Positions 26,030 to 34,982 of a stretch of DNA of 64,000 bases are shown here, in pieces. The first letter of the stretch is position 1, and every line of letters starts with the position of its first letter. Source of the DNA: Bacteroides fragilis (GTDB lineage Bacteria > Bacteroidota > Bacteroidia > Bacteroidales > Bacteroidaceae); assembly GCF_019583405.1 (NCBI RefSeq), contig NZ_SZUU01000004.1, positions 434,001 through 498,000 of the forward strand. The letters run 5' to 3'. The notes under the pieces were generated by a model. It did not search any database and was not told the origin of the DNA. It saw only the letters and a program-made list of their open reading frames with translations. The position numbers and the translations under genes were made by a program.

Positions 26030-27007
26030 TTAGTCAATCACCCATTTCTGTTCGTGAGGAACTGTTTTACGAGGATCATAATTCATGCCCTCTTGCGTGG
26101 GTATATGTAAAACGTATTTCTTCCCGGTTTTGTTTTTTAGTGATGAACCGCGAAGCCAAGGGTTGGCATCGCGAAGTTGTGCATAGGTGATGCCTTGTTT
26201 CTGTGCAAAGTCGCTCAAGTCGCTTATCTCTGTATATACCGCCACTTCTTTGTAAGGAATGGCAGGGTAGAGATGTTCCCGTTTCAGTAGAAAACCGAAA
26301 CGTTGTGGATTGCCGAATACTTCTTTGGCAGCCAGTAGGCGGAACATATAGCGTGAGGTTTCCTCGGTAAGCCAGAGGTCCATGGCATGATCGGCCAATT
26401 GTTTGTCGAGTTGGGAGGAGATACGCCCTTGTCCGGCATTGTAAGAAGCGGAGACAGCCATCCAATCCCCATATTTGGCATAAGCTTGTTTGAAATAGCG
26501 GCAGGCGGCATTGGTAGCTTTCTCAATGTGATAGCGTTCGTCTACATTTTCGTTTACTTCAAGCCCGAATTCGCGGGCAGTAGCGGGCATAAATTGCCAT
26601 AAACCGGCAGCACCGGCCGGAGAACGTGCTATCGGATTGAGACTACTTTCTATTACCATCAAATATTTGAAATCGTCTGGGATGCCGTTGGCTTTCAGCA
26701 ATGGTTCGATGACAGGAAAGTAGCGGTTAGCTCGTTTAATCATCTGCATAGTACTGGAGTGCATGTAAGTGAAGGACATCAGTTCACGGTCCATACGTTC
26801 CCGGCGGTCGTAACGATGCAGGTCGATTGTGTCACCATCAAATACGGCCAGTTCGGGAACAGTGGGAGGGGTGACGCAATAAGGGACTTCGGACTGTACG
26901 GAGTGTTGTTCGTTGATACAAGTGCTGCTTACGAGAAAAGGGATGCTGATGCCGATACCTAAAGTAAGTGTAGTAGTGAGAATATAGTTAATAGATATAT
27001 GTTTCAT
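26030..27007 (-). CDS. Lytic transglycosylase (MltD-like)
   Basis: A 325-residue exported cell-wall enzyme. The start MKHISINYILTTTLTLGIGI is chosen because it begins the signal peptide; an upstream ATG would add 22 residues. The catalytic domain has VIESSLNPIARSPAGAAGLW with catalytic Glu120 and the ASYNAGQGR motif. A C-terminal LysM-like module (YTEISDLSDFAQKQGITYAQLRDANPWL) would bind peptidoglycan. It cuts the glycan between MurNAc and GlcNAc. Confidence 0.92.
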   Translation of the reverse strand: MKHISINYILTTTLTLGIGISIPFLVSSTCINEQHSVQSEVPYCVTPPTVPELAVFDGDTIDLHRYDRRERMDRELMSFTYMHSSTMQMIKRANRYFPVIEPLLKANGIPDDFKYLMVIESSLNPIARSPAGAAGLWQFMPATAREFGLEVNENVDERYHIEKATNAACRYFKQAYAKYGDWMAVSASYNAGQGRISSQLDKQLADHAMDLWLTEETSRYMFRLLAAKEVFGNPQRFGFLLKREHLYPAIPYKEVAVYTEISDLSDFAQKQGITYAQLRDANPWLRGSSLKNKTGKKYVLHIPTQEGMNYDPRKTVPHEQKWVID

Positions 27008-27390
27008 GACAATTCTTTTGTTAATTAGTGGGGTAAAGATAAACAAAAGGATTAAACCCAGGAAGATGTTCATACGTTAATTATATGTAACGGATGTCGA
27101 CTGTAGTGGTACCTATACTTGTTTTTGTTGTCGTTTCCATAGTATAAGATATCAATTTATGTTGGTTGTTTTCTAATATTGGCAGGAGATAATCTGCATG
27201 ATTTTTTTTATGATCGTCTTTCACTTGGAAAGTACCGGTTCTTTACCGAACCTTTTCTTTTCCCAATTGTTGTATTTTAACAAACATCTTTCGGAGATGT
27301 ACTATGCAATTAAATAGACTATCGGCTTATAAGATAGATTTAGCTATAAAAACGACTCAGGACCATCTAAGTATACATAATCATTATAGA
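27008..27390. other. Intergenic region upstream of the degenerate sensor gene
   Basis: No supported gene. The frame of the downstream gene is open from 27304, so its start could be earlier than the 27391 chosen here. I see no strong hairpin or promoter consensus in this stretch. Confidence 0.4.
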
Positions 27391-28182
27391 ATGACGAAAA
27401 AACATCGTAAAGAGAGCCTTGATGCCCTTTTCAGGGAAAAGGTATTGCTGGAAATGCTGAAAATTGCAGGAGTTGGTATGTGGACATACAGTACCGAAAC
27501 GGGAAAATTGCGTTATATCGGATTTGCCGATACCATTCATCGGCATGATGAATTACAGTATGTCGATCCGTTGGATTATCTGAAATTGATGAACAGTGAA
27601 GATGCGCAAACTGTTACTCGGTTCATGGCTGATATTCATGCCGGGCGTCCTCCTCAGGAGGGAATACGGTATAAGATTCATGGTAACGGAGAAGACTTTT
27701 ATCTTGAAAATCATGTTGTAACTTGTCAACCATTGGGTAATGGATTTTACTATCTGAAAGGATACGTTAAGAATATTACTGCACAGGTGATGGAGGGCAA
27801 CCGTCTGCATATCGAAAAGGAGCGTGTCGAACAGGCAGACCGTTTGCGCGCAGCCTTTTTTGCTCATGTCAGTAAAGAACTCCGGAAACCCCTCAATACT
27901 ATGGAGGAGCTTGCGTCGCAAATGGTACGTGCTGAGAGCCTTGAGGAACGGGAAGACTGTTTTCGTCGGATGCAGGAGAATAAACGGATGGCGATGAAAA
28001 TAGCAGATGCCCTACATACGGTGTCACAACTTCCGGTCAGCACATATGAACCTTATCATTCGCCTATGCGGCTCTGTCTGATATATCGTGATTTGTTGAT
28101 GGAGAACAGTTGTGGTACCCATAATAAAGAAGATGGAGAACAGGAGGAGAATGCAAATTTCATGTCATTACTCTTTTCATAA
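27391..28182 (+). CDS. PAS-domain protein with degenerate histidine-kinase dimerisation helix
   Basis: A 263-residue protein starting MTKKHRKESLDALFREK; the in-frame ATG at 27304 is an alternative. A PAS domain (about 20-130) is followed by a HisKA-like helix pair: FFAHVSKELRKPLNTMEEL. In active kinases the residue here is His (SHELRTPLN); this protein has Lys162. No HATPase_c domain (N, G1, G2 boxes) follows, and the protein ends in an acidic tail. It therefore cannot act as an ordinary kinase. It may be a sensory adaptor that dimerises with other kinases, or a decaying gene. Confidence 0.7.
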   Translation: MTKKHRKESLDALFREKVLLEMLKIAGVGMWTYSTETGKLRYIGFADTIHRHDELQYVDPLDYLKLMNSEDAQTVTRFMADIHAGRPPQEGIRYKIHGNGEDFYLENHVVTCQPLGNGFYYLKGYVKNITAQVMEGNRLHIEKERVEQADRLRAAFFAHVSKELRKPLNTMEELASQMVRAESLEEREDCFRRMQENKRMAMKIADALHTVSQLPVSTYEPYHSPMRLCLIYRDLLMENSCGTHNKEDGEQEENANFMSLLFS

Positions 28183-28201
28183 TCAAAGGCTAATATTTCC
28201 G

Positions 28202-28232
28202 TTGTCAATATCAATCTATAAACGTACCTTTG
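28202..28232 (+). promoter_or_regulatory. Bacteroides-type promoter of the HAD gene
   Basis: TTG at 28202, a 20-base spacer, then TACCTTTG at 28225-28232 fits TTTG-N19-21-TAnnTTTG. It begins 20 bases after the preceding stop. Confidence 0.6.
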
Positions 28233-28253
28233 CAAAGTTAAAAAGAAAGAGAC

Positions 28254-28940
28254 ATGCAGCAAATAAAAGTGATCGCATTCGACGCAGACGATACGTTATG
28301 GGACAATCAGGTGTTTTACGACAAGATTGAGAGTGAATTTTGCCGGTTGCTTGGCGAATACGGAACAGCAGAAGAGATTTCATCCCGCCTGTTTGGCATA
28401 GAGATGGAGAATATGGAAATCTATAAATATGGAGCTAAGCCGTTCACGCTCTCTATGATAGAAACTGCCGTAAAGATTAGTCGTAACCGCGTGTCGGCAG
28501 AAGTTATCGGACGCATTGTAGAGATGGGAAAAGAACTGTTAGAGATGCCTATCCGTCTGCTCAGCGGAGTGCCGGAAGCACTTGAGACTCTGAAGGATGA
28601 TTATAAACTGGTTGTAGCGACCAAAGGTGACTTGCTGGATCAGGAACGAAAACTACGCCGTTCGGGGATTGCGCATTATTTCGATCATACGGAGATTATG
28701 ACAGACAAAGCGCCGCAGGATTATCAGCGACTGATCTCTTCACTGGATGTTGCTCCGCAATCTTTTTTGATGGTTGGCAACTCGCTGAAATCAGATGTGC
28801 TTCCGGTGTTATCGTTGGGCGGGCATGCTATCCATGTGCCGGCTGAGGCAATGTGGAAACATGAGGAGATCTCCGAAACGGAACAGGAATATTTGATGAT
28901 CCGTTCGTTGGCGGAATTACCGGAGGTGCTGAGGGGATGA
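28254..28940 (+). CDS. HAD-family hydrolase
   Basis: A 228-residue phosphatase-like protein. Motif I is FDADDTLWDN (Asp10, Asp12, Asp13), motif II is VVATKGD, and motif III/IV is FLMVGNSLKSDVLP. A helical cap lies between motif I and II. The substrate is not evident; relatives include phosphoglycolate-phosphatase-like and nucleotidase enzymes. It is convergent with the small multidrug-resistance gene. Confidence 0.88.
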   Translation: MQQIKVIAFDADDTLWDNQVFYDKIESEFCRLLGEYGTAEEISSRLFGIEMENMEIYKYGAKPFTLSMIETAVKISRNRVSAEVIGRIVEMGKELLEMPIRLLSGVPEALETLKDDYKLVVATKGDLLDQERKLRRSGIAHYFDHTEIMTDKAPQDYQRLISSLDVAPQSFLMVGNSLKSDVLPVLSLGGHAIHVPAEAMWKHEEISETEQEYLMIRSLAELPEVLRG

Positions 28941-28949
28941 ACTTCCCCC

Positions 28950-29276
28950 TCAATGCGAAACCATCTTCAGCCCGATTATTGAACTGATCAGCATCACTAT
29001 AAAGAAGAGCCTCCAAAAACTGGCGGGTTCCCTGAACACAAGGATACCTACGAGCACCGTGCCCACAGCGCCTATCCCTGTCCATACGGCATAAGCTGTG
29101 CCGATAGGTAGATTCTGGGTGGCTTTCACCAGTAGTAGCATGCTGATCAGGGTCGAGATCAGAAATCCGGTGAACCACAGGTACATTTCCGTTCCAGTTG
29201 TTTCTTTCACTTTCCCCATACAGAAAGTGAACAGTACCTCAAAGCATCCGGCAATCGTTAGGATAATCCAATTCAT
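28950..29276 (-). CDS. SMR-family efflux protein (SugE/Gdx-like)
   Basis: A 108-residue protein starting at MNWIILTIAGCFEVLFT, with four transmembrane segments and the Glu14-equivalent in CFEVLF, WFTGFLISTLISM, and GTAYAVWTGIGAVGT. The TAYAVWTGIGAVG motif is typical of SugE/Gdx (guanidinium exporter) subtypes rather than EmrE, but subtype assignment from sequence is tentative. It forms homodimers in the inner membrane. Confidence 0.88.
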   Translation of the reverse strand: MNWIILTIAGCFEVLFTFCMGKVKETTGTEMYLWFTGFLISTLISMLLLVKATQNLPIGTAYAVWTGIGAVGTVLVGILVFREPASFWRLFFIVMLISSIIGLKMVSH

Positions 29277-29501
29277 ATCGTTTATTTTTGATGGCAAAGA
29301 TCGCTAATAATCGGGAAGAAACGCTTAATAATTGATAAAAAAAGACTTATCCGTGCTACGCCGTAGATGAAACAAGGATCTGTTGTGTTGTTCAATTGAT
29401 ATTTTTATGTCTCGTTTGTGGCCGGTGCTATACTCTGTGGACGGGATAAAAGTTCTTGCCTCTTCGTTCATAGAATACCGGGTAGATGCCTACAATTCGG
29501 G

Positions 29502-30251
29502 CTATGGCTTTGAGGTGCTTTCTATATATTGGTTCACGATCTGCTTGGTATGCTCTATCAGTTCGGTTCCTCCATAGTCGCCATGTCCGGGCACGACGTA
29601 GCGGGCTGAGGGGAACTTGGCTTTTACCTTATCGAGAGTTTTCGGCCATGCCGTCACGTCCGCGTCCGAGATGTTGCCGATGCTTGTCGACTGATTGTCT
29701 TTAAGCATACATCCGCCAAAAAGGATATTCTCTGTCGGCAGCCAAACCACGATATTGTCGGTCGCATGTCCGCCTCCTAAATAATAACATTGGAGAGGCA
29801 TGCCGTCCAGGCTGACGGTCAGTGAATCGGTGAATCCATGTTCCGGTACGGGCAATCCTTTTTCCTTGGCGAGGTCTATCGTCATTTGGTTCGCGTATGA
29901 TTGGACACCTTTCTTTTGCAGGTAACCCAGTCCTCCAATACAATCGCCGTGCCAGTGGTTCGGGATAAACGTGGTGACTTTGGCATGCAAAGAGTCCGCC
30001 ACCCAGTTGACCAGCGTTTCCGTTTGTGCGTCATTGATCGGTGTGTCCAGCAACGCTGCCTGATGGTTGTTGATAACAATCATTCCGTTGGAAGGTACCA
30101 TGCCCCATCCTTCGATTTCGGCGAGGGATACATAAGTGTACACTTTGTCAGAGAGTTGGGTGATACTGATGTCATCGGATATTTTTACGCTTTTCTGTGC
30201 CATAACTGCAACAGGGAAAAGCATGGAGATAAGGATAAATACTGTTTTCAT
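29502..30251 (-). CDS. cfiA: Class B1 metallo-beta-lactamase CfiA (CcrA)
   Basis: A 249-residue secreted enzyme hydrolysing carbapenems and most beta-lactams. The start MKTVFILISMLFPVAVMA is a signal peptide; the upstream in-frame ATG at 30278 is not used. Zinc ligands are all present: NHWHGD (His99, His101, Asp103), GGGH (His162), FGGC (Cys181) and VPGHGD (His223). The whole sequence agrees with remembered B. fragilis CfiA with only a few substitutions. High expression in this species usually needs an IS inserted just upstream; none is visible here and only a weak promoter-like sequence precedes the gene, so it may be silent. Confidence 0.97.
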   Translation of the reverse strand: MKTVFILISMLFPVAVMAQKSVKISDDISITQLSDKVYTYVSLAEIEGWGMVPSNGMIVINNHQAALLDTPINDAQTETLVNWVADSLHAKVTTFIPNHWHGDCIGGLGYLQKKGVQSYANQMTIDLAKEKGLPVPEHGFTDSLTVSLDGMPLQCYYLGGGHATDNIVVWLPTENILFGGCMLKDNQSTSIGNISDADVTAWPKTLDKVKAKFPSARYVVPGHGDYGGTELIEHTKQIVNQYIESTSKP

Positions 30252-30578
30252 TTTATTCTTTTTATATGCTTTATTCAAACTAACATCTACATCTTATGGT
30301 TGTTTTCCCGATGTTGGGAAAGTTTAGTACCTTGAAGGTCCTTCATCCGTTCCCGGCGCAAAGTAAGCAGATCCCTGTTTTCCTTATTGCGCCTGATCAT
30401 ATCAAAAACAAATCCCGAGAAACTCATATACAGTAGTTTTTATCAGTGAAGTAGCATAACGAATATAAAAATAGAAAATAATTCGGGATTCTCTTTGCTT
30501 ATCCGTAACCTATTGCTTTTTAGGCCTTCTAAAACTTTCTGCTTTTACTACTAATACCCCTATCTCTTTTGTCCCCTG
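30252..30578. other. Region upstream of cfiA
   Basis: No gene and no insertion sequence. A small perfect hairpin TTTCCC/GGGAAA lies at about 30303-30320. On the minus strand no good TAnnTTTG element is found within 100 bases of the cfiA start. This is the segment where activating insertion sequences land in resistant isolates. Confidence 0.6.
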
Positions 30579-30836
30579 TTATTTTTCCGCCCACTCCAAA
30601 ATTGTGGAGCTCTTTACATTCACTCCCAAAAGATGTGCTTTGGCCAGGATGTTTCGTGCCAACTGCGCTTTATACTTTTCGGGCGCATACCTGAAGTAGG
30701 CTTCTGCCGCGCGTACATGGGCGGCATCGTGGATGGGGAACTCTCTTAATTCAGGAATACCGAATTCGGAGGTATCCAGTTCTTTACGTTCACTTGCTGT
30801 CAGTTTGTCGGACGGTTTTGGAGTAAAATCGGACAT
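30579..30836 (-). CDS. DUF6582-like small conserved protein
   Basis: An 85-residue protein (MSDFTPKPSDKLTASERKEL). The motif FPIHDAAHVRAAEAYFRYAP followed by LARNILAKAHLLGV is highly distinctive and matches short conserved proteins (DUF6582, from memory) found in many bacterial and phage genomes. An in-frame ATG two codons upstream is possible. No function is known. It is the gene next upstream of cfiA on the same strand. Confidence 0.72.
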   Translation of the reverse strand: MSDFTPKPSDKLTASERKELDTSEFGIPELREFPIHDAAHVRAAEAYFRYAPEKYKAQLARNILAKAHLLGVNVKSSTILEWAEK

Positions 30837-31205
30837 GATCATAAGAATTTAATGTTAAACTTAGTGTAATAACAAATTGGGGACGATTATGATTGAATGA
30901 TAGTCGAATTTTTATGGTTAAATTTCCATTCGATAGTTGTTAAGGAGGAATGGATCTTGAGAAATGGCTATCTCTGCGGATCTTTATTAGACTTCATGAT
31001 AGACAAAACGAAAAAAGTCAGATATGATGTATTCTCTGTTTTCGTAGTGATGCTTGATGGTCGTTATGACCGAATGGGAATGGACGGGTGAGAAAGAGAT
31101 TATCTTTCTGGAGATGGTAGCGCCCACTGTCGGCTTGTGGGTGATTGATAAGCGAGTTTGGAAGTCTGGCGTTAGCAGATAATTTCTACTTGCTGAGGCG
31201 GGTAA
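30837..31205. other. Intergenic region with no supported gene
   Basis: About 370 bases between two minus-strand genes. A 64-residue frame at 30897-31091 lacks any ribosome site or family pattern. No hairpin stands out. It probably contains the promoter of the DUF6582-like gene. Confidence 0.4.
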
Positions 31206-32162
31206 TTACCATAATCTGTTGTCACGGTGGTAAGCCAGCATTTCTGCGAAGCGGTGCATGTGCTGTTGGTTGGTTCCGCAACAGCCTCCGCAGATTTTTA
31301 ACGGAAAGTCCCACAGTAGTGTCATCAGCCTGCTTGCCAACTCTTCCGGTGAAGAAGAAATCAGATGATCGCATCCATCCAGTTCCTCCGGACTGAGGTT
31401 AGAGGCATTAGCTTGGATACCCTGAAAACGTTGTCGTACCAAGGGGGTATCATTTCTAGGATGTCGCAATGCCTGATGCAGTACATCGGGATGTATGCAG
31501 TTGGCCATATAGCAAAGGGGACGGGTAGAAGTTTCCTTTTCGATGGCATCGATAGCATCGTGAATGAAAGTACCGTCTATCAGACGCCCGTCACGACATA
31601 CCATGAAACTGATGATGTAAGGTAGTCCTGTTGCAGCCATGGCATTGGCCATCCCGATGGCTTCTGTCAATTGCGGCATGATGCCGGCAAACAGATAGTC
31701 CGCTCCCGACTGTGCCAACGTGCGGACTGTCGGGAAATGAAACTCCATAGCTTCTTCTACCGACAGATAGTAGCGGCCGTCATACGCATTGCCGCGGCAT
31801 CCGGCCAATCCACCGATATATACGGGAGTGGAGGCCTTGTCACGAAAGCGGGAAAGAAAGGTCATATTATCTGCCAGTACATTTTTATGTCGGTAGTCGG
31901 ACTCAGCTATTTGCTCGATGTTCGCTCTGCGGGTGGGAGTCATTAGCATCAGTGGCAGGCGGAATTCAGTGGCTATTTGCAGGTATTGTCGGTAGACGGA
32001 TGCCAGAACCTCACGATGGGAGTCGTTGTAGATCAGTGCGGCGTGCATAATATATTTGTCCAATGGAATGTGAAACTCGTGACGCAAACGTTCTACGATA
32101 GCACCTTCGGTGAGAATAAAAGGAGAAGTCCGGAATAATTCTATAAAAGATAGCTGTTCCAT
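31206..32162 (-). CDS. Homocysteine S-methyltransferase family protein
   Basis: A 318-residue barrel enzyme. The zinc-binding cysteines are in NCIHP (Cys222) and ICGGCCGTNQQHM (Cys294, Cys295), the latter being the hallmark of this family. The N terminus TEGAIVERLRHE takes the place of the usual DGG(A/M). It transfers a methyl group to homocysteine or a related thiol. A methionine-pathway gene (metY) lies close by on the other strand. Confidence 0.88.
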   Translation of the reverse strand: MEQLSFIELFRTSPFILTEGAIVERLRHEFHIPLDKYIMHAALIYNDSHREVLASVYRQYLQIATEFRLPLMLMTPTRRANIEQIAESDYRHKNVLADNMTFLSRFRDKASTPVYIGGLAGCRGNAYDGRYYLSVEEAMEFHFPTVRTLAQSGADYLFAGIMPQLTEAIGMANAMAATGLPYIISFMVCRDGRLIDGTFIHDAIDAIEKETSTRPLCYMANCIHPDVLHQALRHPRNDTPLVRQRFQGIQANASNLSPEELDGCDHLISSSPEELASRLMTLLWDFPLKICGGCCGTNQQHMHRFAEMLAYHRDNRLW

Positions 32163-32343
32163 AAAAATGACTTTAGAAGTTTTACTTTACATCCGGCAAC
32201 AAATATAGGATTTATCGGCTCACCCTGGTCATCTGTCCTCAGTAGATTCACATCCTTTTGTAATCTTTCAGAAAAACAAGAGGTTTCGTTTATTTATAGT
32301 TCTTTATAAAACCTCTCTCTTCATCGTTGATCGTTCAAAGCAT

Positions 32344-33384
32344 TCATCTACAGTCCCTCCTAAATCCTTCCATTAACCATTTGGCAAGTGCCTGCCGGTT
32401 GGAGGGGATCACCAGGCGACGCTGGTCGAAGGTATTCTGGATGTTACCCAACTCAACAAAAACAGAGGCGGGCGTGGTGTGGGCCAGAACATAGAGGTTG
32501 CGTCCGCTTACGGTGCCCGAAAACCCCCGGTTAGGTTGATGCTTGCCGTATTTGGACTCGAAGGTTTCCTTCATGTTTTTGGCGAGGCGCTTACTCTCGG
32601 CTTTGCGGTTGGAGTGGTAAAAGAAGACGTCGGTCTGGGTACCTTTGCTGCGACTGTCCACATGAATGAAGATGGCGCGGCAGTATTTATACTTCTTGCG
32701 GTCTTTACGATAAAGGGCATTGATTTTGTCGCAACGCTGCTGAAGGCGCTGTACCTGGTTCAGCGGGATGGGAGAGCCCATGCAGGTTTCACGTTTACTG
32801 TTCGAGAGATAAGCCTCGTCACGGATGCCGTCTTTGGCATCTTGAATGATGATACGGACTTCGGCACCCTCCTGCATCAGATTGCGGGCAAGGCGAAGGG
32901 CGATGTCGTAGGCATATTCGTCTTCGTGGAGTTCGTGTTTGCCAACGCGTCCGATGGCGCCCGGATCGGGACCGCCATGTCCGCTGACAACATAGAAGCA
33001 GGTACCGGCAAGGCGATTGGAAGTGACCTTGACATTTGAAAGCCACTTCCCGAAGAGCGGCTCGTTGACTTCCGTACGGCGCGGGTGATGTGCGGATGTC
33101 TTTTCGGCTGCTGCCTCCGTCGTTTTTCCGGAAATGGCGGCTGACGCTTCCTTGACAGGGGGAATCAGGTAAGTGACACCCATTTTAAGAGTTCTGCTCT
33201 TCCCTAGTTTGGCTTTGTTGAGTTCGATGAAATCATTGTAGTATTTCTTCGGGGCGCGGTTGTGGCGCAGGAGGAAGGTAGAGATACCTTCACCGGATCT
33301 GGGAGTGGCTTTCTGCTGTGCCCGCAAAGCCGGGGCAGTCAATAAAAGACAGAAGAACAGGAGAAGACAGAGTTTTCTTTTCAT
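32344..33384 (-). CDS. N-acetylmuramoyl-L-alanine amidase with LysM-like N terminus
   Basis: A 346-residue exported enzyme. A signal peptide (MKRKLCLLLFFCLLLTAPAL) precedes a LysM-like module (GEGISTFLLRHNRAP to MGVTYLIPP). The Amidase_3 domain begins at FYVVSGHGGPDPGAIG (zinc His and adjacent residues) and has IFIHVDSR and VFVELGNIQN, the second carrying the catalytic Glu. It cleaves the bond between MurNAc and the stem peptide, for cell separation or wall turnover. Confidence 0.9.
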   Translation of the reverse strand: MKRKLCLLLFFCLLLTAPALRAQQKATPRSGEGISTFLLRHNRAPKKYYNDFIELNKAKLGKSRTLKMGVTYLIPPVKEASAAISGKTTEAAAEKTSAHHPRRTEVNEPLFGKWLSNVKVTSNRLAGTCFYVVSGHGGPDPGAIGRVGKHELHEDEYAYDIALRLARNLMQEGAEVRIIIQDAKDGIRDEAYLSNSKRETCMGSPIPLNQVQRLQQRCDKINALYRKDRKKYKYCRAIFIHVDSRSKGTQTDVFFYHSNRKAESKRLAKNMKETFESKYGKHQPNRGFSGTVSGRNLYVLAHTTPASVFVELGNIQNTFDQRRLVIPSNRQALAKWLMEGFRRDCR

Positions 33385-33496
33385 ATCGCTACGTATAAAA
33401 GATGCAGGCTCGGGCTGCTGTGCTATTGTTTGACTTCTAAGGTGAATTTTTGCTTTTTCGCTCGCAAAGATAGCCTTTTAAACCAATAATTTTCTC

Positions 33497-33504
33497 TACT
33501 TTTG
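33497..33504 (+). promoter_or_regulatory. Bacteroides -7 promoter element for metY
   Basis: TACTTTTG fits TAnnTTTG, 49 bases before the ATG at 33554. Confidence 0.55.
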
Positions 33505-33553
33505 CGTCGATATAACTTTTTTAAGGCAATATAATCGTAAACTCAATATCATT

Positions 33554-34834
33554 ATGGCAAAACAATTCAAGCCCGAAACCCTGTGCGTACAAGCAGGATG
33601 GACTCCGAAAAAGGGCGAGCCGCGCGTGCTGCCCATCTATCAAAGTACTACTTTTAAATACGAAACCAGTGAGCAGATGGCCCGCTTGTTCGATCTTGAA
33701 GACAGCGGTTACTTTTATACCCGTCTGCAAAATCCGACGAACGACGCTGTAGCCGCCAAGATTGCCGCTCTCGAAGGAGGTGTGGGAGCTATGTTGACTT
33801 CCAGTGGACAGGCTGCCAATTTCTATGCCATATTCAACATTTGCCAGGCGGGCGATCATTTTGTTTGTTCGTCGGCCATCTACGGTGGAACGTTTAACCT
33901 TTTTGGCGTAACGATGAAGAAATTGGGTATCGATGTCACTTTCGTCAGCCCCGATGCTGGTGAAGAAGAGATTTCGGCGGCTTTCCGTCCGAATACGAAA
34001 GCACTGTTCGGCGAGACCATCTCCAATCCGTCACTTGAAGTGCTCGACATTGAGAAATTCGCCCGCATTGCCCATAGTCATGGTGTGCCTTTGATTGTTG
34101 ATAATACATTCCCGACACCGATCAACTGTCGTCCGTTTGAGTGGGGAGCCGATATCGTGGTTCACTCCACTACTAAATACATGGACGGGCATGCCACCAG
34201 TGTAGGCGGCTGCATCGTAGACAGCGGAAACTTCGATTGGGAAGCCCATGCGGACAAGTTCCCGGGACTCTGCACACCGGATGAATCGTATCACGGACTG
34301 ACCTATACCAAGGCTTTCGGCAAGGGCGCTTATATGACAAAGGCAACCGCGCAATTGATGCGTGACCTGGGCAGTATTCAAAGTCCGCAAAACGCTTTCT
34401 TGTTGAATCTGGGCTTGGAGACGTTGCATTTGCGCATGCCTCAGCACTGTGGCAATGCACAGAAGGTAGCCGAATATCTTGCGCAGAACGACAAGGTGGC
34501 ATGGGTAAACTATTGCGGTCTGCCGGGCAACAAATACTACGAACTGGCGCAGAAGTATATGCCGAATGGCTCGTGCGGTGTGATCTCTTTCGGCTTGAAA
34601 GGCGGTCGTGAGTTGTCCATCAAGTTTATGGATTCGCTGAAGCTGGCGGCCATCGTTACCCATGTAGCCGATGCACGCACATGTGTGCTTCATCCCGCCA
34701 GTCATACGCATCGCCAGCTGACAGACGAACAATTAATAGAAGCCGGTGTTCGTCCGGATCTGATCCGCTTGTCGGTGGGAATCGAAAATGCGGATGATAT
34801 TATCGCGGACATCGAACAGGCGCTGAACGCATAA
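33554..34834 (+). CDS. metY: O-acetylhomoserine aminocarboxypropyltransferase (MetY)
   Basis: A 426-residue PLP-dependent enzyme of the Cys/Met metabolism family. The PLP lysine is Lys208 in VHSTTKYMDGHA. The start ETLCVQAGWTPKKGEPRVLPIYQSTTF and motifs LTSSGQAANFY and RLSVGIENADDII are those of O-acetylhomoserine sulfhydrylase. It makes homocysteine from O-acetylhomoserine and sulfide. A terminator follows the stop. Confidence 0.93.
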   Translation: MAKQFKPETLCVQAGWTPKKGEPRVLPIYQSTTFKYETSEQMARLFDLEDSGYFYTRLQNPTNDAVAAKIAALEGGVGAMLTSSGQAANFYAIFNICQAGDHFVCSSAIYGGTFNLFGVTMKKLGIDVTFVSPDAGEEEISAAFRPNTKALFGETISNPSLEVLDIEKFARIAHSHGVPLIVDNTFPTPINCRPFEWGADIVVHSTTKYMDGHATSVGGCIVDSGNFDWEAHADKFPGLCTPDESYHGLTYTKAFGKGAYMTKATAQLMRDLGSIQSPQNAFLLNLGLETLHLRMPQHCGNAQKVAEYLAQNDKVAWVNYCGLPGNKYYELAQKYMPNGSCGVISFGLKGGRELSIKFMDSLKLAAIVTHVADARTCVLHPASHTHRQLTDEQLIEAGVRPDLIRLSVGIENADDIIADIEQALNA

Positions 34835-34852
34835 GATACCGTTTAAAACAGG

Positions 34853-34900
34853 AAAGCCCGTACATCCTTTTTGTTAGAGAAGAGGTAGTACGGGCTTTTT
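34853..34900 (+). terminator. Terminator of metY
   Basis: AAAGCCCGTAC (34853-34863) and GTACGGGCTTT (34888-34898) pair perfectly for 11 bases and a T run follows. Loop is 24 bases. Confidence 0.85.
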
Positions 34901-34982
34901 CTGTGCAGCCCGGTACACAAGGTACCGGACAGACAGTCGTCATCATTTAAGAAAGGTTGAAAAGTTAGGCTGTATTCTTCTG

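Noticed and set aside
30897..31091. A 64-residue open frame in an intergenic region
   Set aside because: No ribosome site, no family pattern and no neighbour on the same strand.
34031..34732. A 233-residue open frame antisense to metY
   Set aside because: Same reason; it has no recognisable domain and lies wholly within metY.
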